Position numbers and translations under genes: made by a program. From CF-46 sp963760735 (GTDB lineage Bacteria > Chloroflexota > Limnocylindria > Limnocylindrales > CSP1-4): a DNA stretch of 64,000 bases. Shown here one piece after another: positions 58,594 through 64,000 of the stretch; the first letter of the stretch is position 1, and every line of letters starts with the position of its first letter. The notes beneath the pieces are model-generated. The model was not told the DNA's origin and made no database searches. It was given only the letters and a program-made list of their open reading frames with translations. The stretch lies in assembly GCA_963760735.1 (NCBI GenBank), contig CAVXEB010000007.1:124001-188000 (forward strand), written 5' to 3'.

Positions 58594-59277
58594 ATGGAGC
58601 GTGACGATCCCGCCTACGCAGGCCAACGGGAATACTCACCGCAGTTCCTGAAGGTCTACGACCCCATCATCCTCGGCTTCTTCACCCGAGTCGTGTGGCG
58701 CTGCCCGACCATCCGACTGGTGGAGCCGTACCGGCGGTACATCGGCCACCGGCACCTGGACGTGGGTCCGGGGACGGGTTACTTCCTGGAACGGGCCGGC
58801 CTTCCTGACCACAGCCCGGTCACGCTCCTCGACCCGAATGCGCACGTCCTCGATCATGCATCTCGGCGCCTGCACCACCTCGACATCACGACCGTCGAAG
58901 CCGACGTCTGCAAGCCGCTTCCCGTCGATGGACCCTTCGACTCCGCCGCGCTGGCCGGCGTGCTCCACTGCCTTCCCGGACCGCTCTCGCGCAAGGCCGG
59001 GGCGGTGGCCAACGTCGCCGCGGTCCTCGCACCGACTGGCGTGCTGTTCGGCAGCTCGATCCTCGGCACCTCGGGGTCGCAGACGTGGCTGTCCCGGAGG
59101 GCGCTCGACGTCCTCAACCGACGCGGCACCTTCGACAACCTCGGGGACACGCAAGAGGGGCTCTCCGAGATCCTCCGGGCATCGTTCGATCAGGTCGAAC
59201 TCGAGACGATCGGCTCGATGGCGATCTTCGCGGCGACGAATCCGCGCACGAACTCGTCAACTATCGCGACACCATGA
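58594..59277 (+). CDS. Class I SAM-dependent methyltransferase
   Basis: 227 aa from ATG 58594, with GAGGG nine bases upstream; GTG 58564 is an alternative. SAM-binding motif HLDVGPGTGYFLERAGL, motif II LLDPNAHVLDHASRRL and motif III VEADVCKPLPVDGPFDSAALAGVLHCLPG. The region ARDIG-like LSRRALDVLNRRGTFDN follows. Substrate unknown; resembles small-molecule methyltransferases. Divergent from the unknown helical gene. Confidence 0.85.
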   Translation: MERDDPAYAGQREYSPQFLKVYDPIILGFFTRVVWRCPTIRLVEPYRRYIGHRHLDVGPGTGYFLERAGLPDHSPVTLLDPNAHVLDHASRRLHHLDITTVEADVCKPLPVDGPFDSAALAGVLHCLPGPLSRKAGAVANVAAVLAPTGVLFGSSILGTSGSQTWLSRRALDVLNRRGTFDNLGDTQEGLSEILRASFDQVELETIGSMAIFAATNPRTNSSTIATP

Positions 59278-59291
59278 CTCTGCCTGATTCG

Positions 59292-59354
59292 CATGGTGAT
59301 CCACGCGTTGTCACATGGTGATCCACGCGTTGTCACATGGTGATCCACGCGTTG
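59292..59354. repeat. Three tandem copies of a 22-bp unit
   Basis: Units at 59292-59313, 59314-59335 and 59336-59354 (the last imperfect at its end). Each begins CATGGTGATCCACGCGTTG. They lie 15 bp after the methyltransferase stop and 20 bp before the first tRNA-Gly 3' copy. Confidence 0.9.
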
Positions 59355-59375
59355 CACGCACAGGCACCAGGGCTG

Positions 59376-59412
59376 GCTGAAAGTCGCGGGTTCGAACCCC
59401 GTCTCCAGCTCC
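59376..59412 (+). repeat. Partial copy 1 of the tRNA-Gly 3' end
   Basis: 37 bp matching tRNA-Gly 57098-57134 with two mismatches, covering the anticodon 3' strand, variable loop, T-arm and acceptor 3' strand. There is no 5' half, so this is not a tRNA. The pattern fits an attachment-site duplicate. Confidence 0.8.
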
Positions 59413-59550
59413 TACATCCCTTTCTCGATCTCAAGGCGTCGAAGTGCGCGCTCACGACGACGTTCTGCTCGGAATCGTGGCCCTGGCGGTCCCGCTGCCG
59501 GAGGGCCGCCGACCGATCGCACGAGTCGATCGGGGCGAGTCCGGCGTGTG

Positions 59551-60231
59551 CTAGCCGTCGTCGTCTTCGAAATCCGGCCAGGCCGCGATGTCGACGCCGT
59601 GGTTCTCCGGCGAAGCGAGCGTCCACCAGTGGGGCGCGTGTGTCTCATCGGCCAGGCGTCCGCCCGCTGCGAGAGCCGCCGCGACTCTAGCATCCGCCTG
59701 ATCTGCGGGCACGCTGACGTCGATGTGCGTACGGCCGCGGCCAGGCTTGGGAGGGTGCAGACGTTGGAACGAGACGTGTGGATTGCGTCTGTGTCGATCG
59801 ACTACGTCCTCATCCGCGCCGAGGCTCTTGTACCCGAGTACGGCGGCCCAGAAAGGACCAACATCGCTGCCGGCATCCTGCGCCACGGCGATGCCTACTA
59901 CCTGGACCTGGGAGGGGTCTGGCTCGACCTGCAGCCTCCTGGCCTCGACCGAGATCCGGCGGGCCAGCTCAACATCGCGCTGGCTCAAGGCCCCGTACTC
60001 TCCGGAGGCTGTGCGGACAGTCACTCCCTCGGGCCGCAGGTCTACGTCGGGGAAGTGGCCAACAGCCTCGGCAACCTCGGCGATTGCCGCCACGAACCTG
60101 GCGCCATGCTCGAACGACCTGACGCGGAAGTAGGCGTGTGCGCCCGAGAACAGGACCCGCCAGTCCTCGACTCCGTCAGCGTCGTGCAGGGCTCGAGCCG
60201 TCGTTCTCTTCTCGTTCATCCGGGGAACCAT
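59551..60231 (-). CDS. Pterin dehydratase-like / glyoxalase-fold (VOC) fusion protein
   Basis: 226 aa. Residues 15-95 resemble pterin-4a-carbinolamine dehydratase (FRVRSFEHGARFVAAIAEVAEAVGHFPDVDL and VTVRTASGEYGALSQRDVELARRI). Catalytic His residues are altered: the usual HHP is GHFP, and the TH after the strand is TA. Residues 105-226 form a VOC domain (VQVVGIAVAQDAGSDVGPFWAAVLGYKS, HIDVSVPADQADARVAAALAAGG, HWWTLASPENHGVDIAAWPD). The dehydratase half probably no longer catalyses that reaction. Within the possible island, between the two tRNA copies. Confidence 0.75.
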   Translation of the reverse strand: MVPRMNEKRTTARALHDADGVEDWRVLFSGAHAYFRVRSFEHGARFVAAIAEVAEAVGHFPDVDLRPEGVTVRTASGEYGALSQRDVELARRISVEARRLQVEPDPSQVQVVGIAVAQDAGSDVGPFWAAVLGYKSLGADEDVVDRHRRNPHVSFQRLHPPKPGRGRTHIDVSVPADQADARVAAALAAGGRLADETHAPHWWTLASPENHGVDIAAWPDFEDDDG

Positions 60232-60406
60232 AGCTCACATCGTGAGTGATTTCTGGCTACACCACCTCGCGGACCGCAGACGTTCACGACCCGCGGTACG
60301 TAACTGGCGTTTGCCGACGGCCGACCTGTCGGCAAGGCCCGGCATGGCTCCGTCTGGCCCCCCGTTTGACCCCTTGACCCGGAACCCTCTGCAGCGAGGA
60401 CACGCT

Positions 60407-60454
60407 GCTTCCCAAGCTGAATGTCGCGGGTTCGAACCCCAGTCCTCCCGCTCC
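60407..60454 (+). repeat. Partial copy 2 of the tRNA-Gly 3' half
   Basis: The first 34 bp are identical to the tRNA from the anticodon loop (GCTTCCCAAGCTGA) through GGTTCGAACCCC; two inserted bases follow before the matching CTCCCGCTCC-type end. The D-arm half is absent. Bears the same relation to the tRNA as copy 1, but longer. Confidence 0.85.
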
Positions 60455-60464
60455 TCTTCCCTCG

Positions 60465-60497
60465 CCTGACGTTCGCCTGAGCGCGACCGCAGTCAGG
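60465..60497 (-). terminator. Possible long-loop hairpin at the META-gene end
   Basis: CCTGAC (60465-60470) and GTCAGG (60492-60497) could pair around a 21-nt loop; the minus-strand stop TCA is in the right arm (60493-60495). Weak evidence. Confidence 0.25.
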
Positions 60498-61473
60498 GGA
60501 GCGGCTCGTAGACGAGCGTCCCCCCGTCCTCGAGGGTGATGGTCAGGGCGTTCGACGCAATCGCGTAGCTCGCGCTGTTCGTCAGGGCCAGCACGTACAG
60601 GTCGCCGTGGGACCCGTCACCGCAGGGCACGATCGCCGACGGCCCGGGCACGATCGACAGGCCGCCCGCCGCCGTCGCCGTCCACTGGCCGACGAGGGTG
60701 TTGCAGTCGGCGATCGCGCTGAACTGCCCGCCCGCCTTGAACGAGACGGTGTACTTCGAGCGCTCGGCGGCCGGGATGACGCCCTGATGCACGGGGTCGC
60801 GCGTGGTGATGCTGACGAGCTGCCAGTTCGTCCCGACCAGGTCGGCGCCCGGGCTCGGGGCGGGTGTCGGGGACGGCGTCGGCTTGGGCGTCGGGGTCGG
60901 TGTCGGGGTCGGGGTCGGGGTCGGTGTGGGCGTCGGTGACTTCGTGGGTGCCTCGGTCGGCTCCGTCGTCGGCGAGGCGGACGCGCTCGGCGGGGCCGAA
61001 GCGGTCACCGTGGGCGTCGGGCTCGCGGTCGGCGTGGCCGTCGGGGTCGGGCTCGGTGACGCGCTCGGTGACGGGCTCGCGCTGGCTGACGCGGAAGGCG
61101 ACGAGCTGGCGCTGGGTGACGCCGAGGGACTCGGGACCACCGCCGTGCCGGAGCTCGCCACGAACGTGCCGGTCCCACCGTCGGCTGTCGTGAGCGTCAG
61201 CTGACCGCCGGCGATGACCCAGGTCGTCACATTCGCGAGCTCGTGGGCGAAGATGTCCCCGTACGACCCGTCCGGGCAGGCCACGAGCGTGCTTGGCCCG
61301 GGCGTGATCGTGATGCCGTCCTTGCCGCGCAGGCTGTAGGTCCCGGCCAGGGCATTGCAGTCCGCCCTGGCGCTGAACGTGCCGTCGGTGGCGAGGCCCC
61401 GACCCCGCGATCCGCGGGTGGCGCAACCGCGCAACGTGTTCGCGACCCTTGACACGGTTGCACACGAGTGCAT
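60493..61473 (-). pseudogene. META-domain secreted protein, 5'-truncated
   Basis: An open frame up to about 61473, but the start is not credible: the first META domain begins in its middle (GTFSARADCNALAGTYSLRG), with no signal peptide or first strand, and upstream DNA is the araA promoter and operator. The rest is intact: a Pro/Ser/Thr linker of about 95 residues and a second META domain, LVGTNWQLVSITTRDPVHQG to AIADCNTLVGQW and ITLEDGGTLVYEPLP. A paralogue with intact N-terminus lies at 34628. Probably a remnant, possibly cut by the rearrangement that left the tRNA copies. Confidence 0.6.
60879..60945. repeat. GGGGTC/GGTGTC hexamer-type microsatellite
   Basis: About ten six-base units with G-runs on the plus strand, encoding the Thr-Pro repeat of the META gene linker (minus strand). 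Such tracts can slip in length by six bases and may form G-quadruplexes. Confidence 0.7.
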
Positions 61474-61484
61474 ACACTCGTGTG
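61449..61484 (+). promoter_or_regulatory. araA promoter overlapped by a perfect palindrome
   Basis: TTGACA (61449-61454, perfect -35), 18-bp spacer, TACACT (61473-61478). CACACGAGTG (61461-61470), CATA, CACTCGTGTG (61475-61484) is a perfect ten-base inverted repeat covering the spacer and -10. A repressor dimer bound there would block polymerase, most likely the arabinose regulator, whose gene is not in view. Confidence 0.75.
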
Positions 61485-61594
61485 CCGCAACGCGTGTTCG
61501 TTCCTGTAGCGGACCACGCGACGTCGTCGGCCCCGAGGCGTGGCGGTCAGTCGTTGCCGATGGACCGGTTGTCCATCGGCGCGAGGAGCGTCGG

Positions 61595-63100
61595 ATGAAG
61601 GTCCTGGCCGACCGCGAGGTCTGGCTCGTCACCGGCAGCCAAGCGCTCTACGGTGACGACGCCCTGCGCACCGTGGCCGAACACGCCATGGAGATCGGCA
61701 GTGCGCTCGACGCCGCCGATGTGATCCCGGTCCGGATCGTGACCAAACCCGTCGTCACGACCACGGAACAGATCCGGGGGGTCCTGCTCGAGGCGACCGC
61801 AGCGGCCCGTTGCATCGGTGTCATCGCCTGGATGCACACCTTCTCGCCCGCCCGGATGTGGATCCCGGGCCTGATCGCCCTGCAGAAGCCCCTCCTGCAC
61901 CTGCACACGCAGCACAACCGCGATCTCCCCTGGGCCGAGATCGACATGGATTTCATGAACCTCAACCAGTCGGCGCACGGCGATCGCGAGTTCGGCTACA
62001 TCGAGACCCGCCTGCGATGCAGCCGGACCACCGTGGTCGGCCATTGGCGCGACCCCGAGGTCATCGATCGGATCGCCGCCTGGACCCGCGCCGCAAGCGG
62101 CGTCCACGAGCTCCAGCGTCTCCGACTCGCCCGCTTCGGCGACAACATGCGCCAGGTCGCGGTCACCGAAGGTGACAAGGTCGAGGCCCAGATCCGGCTC
62201 GGCGTCCGGGTCGACGGCTACGGCATCGGCGAGCTCGTCGCCGCGGTCAGGGCGGCTTCCGACGGGGACGTGGACCAGCTGGTCGACGAGTACGACGCGA
62301 CCTATCACCTGGCGCCAGCACTGCGCAGCGGCGGCGAACGTCGTTCGGCGCTCCGCGAGGCCGCCCGGATCGAGATCGGTCTTCGGGCGTTCCTCGAGAC
62401 CGGAGGCTTCGAAGCCTTCACGGACACCTTCGAGGATCTCGGCGACCTCGTTCAGCTCCCCGGACTCGCCGTCCAGCGCCTCATGGCCGACGGCTACGGC
62501 TTCGGTGCCGAGGGCGACTGGAAGACTGCCCTCCTCGTCCGGGCGATGAAGGTCATGGCGACCGGCCTGGCCGGCGGGACGTCGTTCATGGAGGACTACA
62601 CCTACCACCTGGCGCCCGACGGACCGATGGTCCTGGGCGCCCATATGCTCGAGGTCTGCCCGAGCATCGCGGATGGGACCCCCTCGTGCGAGATCCATCC
62701 CCTGTCGATCGGCAATCGGTCGGACCCCGTCCGGCTCGTGTTCATGGCCCGGCCCGGGCCGGCCGTCGTCGTCGGCCTCCTCGATCTTGGTGATCGCTTC
62801 CGACTCGTCCTCAACGAGGTCGAGGTGGTCAGGCCTCCCGAGGACCTGCCGCGCCTGCCGGTCGCCCGCGCCCTCTGGAAGCCGCTTCCGGGGCTGAAAG
62901 GGGCGGCCGAGGCATGGCTGCTCGCGGGCGGCCCGCACCACACGAGCCTGAGCACCGCATTGAGCCGCACCCACCTCGAGGATTTCGCCGAGATGGTCGG
63001 CATCGAGCTCATCACCATCGGCCTGGGGACCGCGGCCACCGACATCAAGAAGGAGCTGCGCTGGAACCAGGCGTACTACCAGCTCGCCCGGGGGCCGTAG
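61595..63100 (+). CDS. araA: L-arabinose isomerase
   Basis: 501 aa from ATG 61595, with GAGGAG six bases upstream; length matches the family (about 500). Converts L-arabinose to L-ribulose using manganese. Motifs: EVWLVTGSQALYG, AWMHTFSPARMWIPGL, LHLHTQHNRDLPW, MDFMNLNQSAHGDREFG, RFGDNMRQVAVTEGDKVEAQ, and the metal-site residues in GGTSFMEDYTYHL, HMLEVCPSI and GGPHHTSLS. Possibly first gene of an arabinose operon; the sugar-binding protein follows 186 bp later. Confidence 0.95.
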   Translation: MKVLADREVWLVTGSQALYGDDALRTVAEHAMEIGSALDAADVIPVRIVTKPVVTTTEQIRGVLLEATAAARCIGVIAWMHTFSPARMWIPGLIALQKPLLHLHTQHNRDLPWAEIDMDFMNLNQSAHGDREFGYIETRLRCSRTTVVGHWRDPEVIDRIAAWTRAASGVHELQRLRLARFGDNMRQVAVTEGDKVEAQIRLGVRVDGYGIGELVAAVRAASDGDVDQLVDEYDATYHLAPALRSGGERRSALREAARIEIGLRAFLETGGFEAFTDTFEDLGDLVQLPGLAVQRLMADGYGFGAEGDWKTALLVRAMKVMATGLAGGTSFMEDYTYHLAPDGPMVLGAHMLEVCPSIADGTPSCEIHPLSIGNRSDPVRLVFMARPGPAVVVGLLDLGDRFRLVLNEVEVVRPPEDLPRLPVARALWKPLPGLKGAAEAWLLAGGPHHTSLSTALSRTHLEDFAEMVGIELITIGLGTAATDIKKELRWNQAYYQLARGP

Positions 63101-63286
63101 GTCACGGGTGAGCTGCGGTCGGCAGTGGACGTCGTCGTCCGAGTCGACGAGACCCTGCCGCCGAACGACGATCAGGACGCGCCGGCCTGCGACACGGGCG
63201 GCGCGCAGAAGGGAGGTTCTGCGACTGGAGGAGACCTCAGACCCGGCATGTCGGGCAGTGTGATCAGGTGCTTGGAGGTTTTCGGG
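63101..63286. other. Intergenic leader before the sugar-binding gene
   Basis: 186 bp with no obvious hairpin or promoter. The next gene has GGAGG at 63274-63278, ahead of its start. Confidence 0.3.
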
Positions 63287-64000
63287 ATGATGAGACATGG
63301 CGCGCGACGTGGTGGGCTGGCGATCCTCGTGACCGCCATGCTCGTCGTGAGCGCATGCAACGCTTCGTCAACGCCGTCACCCGCCGCGAGCGGCGGCACG
63401 GGGACGCCCGCCAGCGCGCAGTTCTGCTCTGGGGTGACCCTGGTGTTCTTCCCTGGTGGCACGGCGGGCGGCGGTTTCGAGACGGTCGTCTACAACGGTG
63501 CGAAGGCCGCCGAGGCGGCATTCGGGCCCAAGATCACGTACCAGTGGTCCGATTGGGACCCGAACAAGATGATCACCCAGTTCTCCCAGGCGATGGCGAC
63601 CAAGCCCGACGGCATCGCCGTCATGGGTCACCCCGGTGATGCAGCCTTCGACCCGCTCATCAAGCAGGCCGAGGACCAGGGCATCTTCGTGACTGTCATG
63701 AACACCGAGCTCTCCAACGCCCAGACGGCCTACGCGACCAAGGGCCTCGGCTACGTCGGTGCGGTCCTCCACGACGCGGGCTCGGCGCTCGCCAACGAGG
63801 CCATCGCGCGTGGCGGGCTCAAGTCCGGGGACCGTGCCTTCGTCTGGGGCCTCAAGGCCCAGGCCGGGCGCGGCGAGCGGACGCAGGGGATCATCGACGC
63901 GCTCGACAAGGCGGGCCTGAAAGTCGACTACCAGGAGATCGACGACGCGACCAACAAGGATCCGGCCAGCGGGACGCCGGTGTTCACGGGCTACGCCTCT
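63287..64000 (+). CDS. Sugar ABC transporter substrate-binding lipoprotein, 5' part
   Basis: 238 codons, open at the window end. ATG 63287 (or 63290) follows GGAGG. Signal peptide with lipobox VSAC, a short Ser/Pro/Gly linker, then the type I periplasmic-binding fold of ribose or arabinose receptors: VTLVFFPGGTAGGGFETVVYNGAKAAEAAFGP, ATKPDGIAVMGHPGDAAFDPLIKQAEDQGIFVTVMNTE and ALANEAIARGGLKSGDRAFVWGLK. Very probably imports the araA substrate or a related sugar. Confidence 0.9.
   Translation, partial: MMRHGARRGGLAILVTAMLVVSACNASSTPSPAASGGTGTPASAQFCSGVTLVFFPGGTAGGGFETVVYNGAKAAEAAFGPKITYQWSDWDPNKMITQFSQAMATKPDGIAVMGHPGDAAFDPLIKQAEDQGIFVTVMNTELSNAQTAYATKGLGYVGAVLHDAGSALANEAIARGGLKSGDRAFVWGLKAQAGRGERTQGIIDALDKAGLKVDYQEIDDATNKDPASGTPVFTGYAS

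Noticed and set aside
59333..59690. Open frames on both strands containing SRGFEPRLQ-like sequence
   Set aside because: The motif is the usual translation of a tRNA T-arm; these frames run through the tRNA-Gly copy and tandem repeats and have no domain or start signal.
59376..60454. Two additional tRNA genes
   Set aside because: Only 3' halves are present; no D-arm or 5' acceptor strand can be folded.
57138..60454. Complete genomic island with integrase
   Set aside because: No integrase, relaxase or phage gene is found between the tRNA copies, so only a remnant can be claimed.
60242..60469. 75-codon frame ending in FEPQSSRSS
   Set aside because: It covers the second tRNA-Gly copy and shows no coding signal.

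Overview
A GC-rich (about 70% by eye) chromosomal window from a bacterium that most resembles Chloroflexota of the Limnocylindria/Ellin6529 type; an actinobacterial relative cannot be excluded from sequence alone. The pointers are a fused CtaA-CtaB haem A biosynthesis protein, an F420-type luciferase-like oxidoreductase, PyrR-type pyrimidine control, Tat-type lipoproteins, many Pro/Ser/Thr-rich secreted proteins, frequent GTG/TTG starts and ATGA/GTGA gene overlaps. Both ends are cut: the window opens in the C-terminus of an FMN-dependent alpha-hydroxy-acid dehydrogenase and closes in a sugar-binding lipoprotein.

Layout. 1-8.3 kb: a DUF72 gene, a four-gene spermidine/putrescine-type ABC transporter (potABCD-like) and, convergent to it, a Rieske oxygenase plus a GcvT-like methyltransferase, together suggesting uptake and oxidative demethylation of a quaternary amine. 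8.4-13 kb: beta-CASP nuclease, CtaA-CtaB fusion, thioredoxin-fold lipoprotein. 13-17.3 kb: pyrimidine operon (unknown repeat protein, pyrK, pyrD, pyrE, small membrane protein) with three identical-format inverted repeats between pyrK and pyrD. 17.4-23.7 kb: two small unknown genes, a NarL-type two-component pair, then a Fe-S/FAD pyridine-nucleotide oxidoreductase in frame with, and followed by, two paralogous unknown membrane proteins. This is the best candidate for an undescribed system. 23.7-28.2 kb: DadA-like oxidase and the pyrR-pyrB-pyrC operon with two PyrR-type RNA hairpins in its leader. 28.4-31.6 kb: ECF sigma, a large sensor-like anti-sigma and an RlpA-like protein. 31.7-36.1 kb: galT, lipB and secreted lipoproteins.

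36.2-44.6 kb holds one 2,801-residue secreted subtilase with 12 Ig-like repeats, about seven MBG-like repeats and a C-terminal membrane anchor; part of it is a nearly perfect 948-bp DNA repeat. 44.6-53.2 kb: a LacI repressor divergent from a catabolic operon with two glycerol-1-phosphate-dehydrogenase-like enzymes bracketing a complete ABC importer, then an F420-type oxidoreductase. 53.2-57 kb: HAD phosphatase, YbhB-like lipoprotein, unknown membrane and Tat-exported proteins. 57-60.5 kb: tRNA-Gly(CCC) followed by two partial copies of its own 3' half, bracketing unknown genes like scars of integration. 60.5-64 kb: a damaged META-domain gene, then araA behind a strong promoter overlapped by a perfect palindrome, and the start of a sugar ABC transporter.

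Taken together this is a heterotroph importing polyamines or betaines and sugars or polyols, making UMP de novo under two separate control schemes, respiring with haem A oxidases, and carrying heavy secreted-protein and redox investment.
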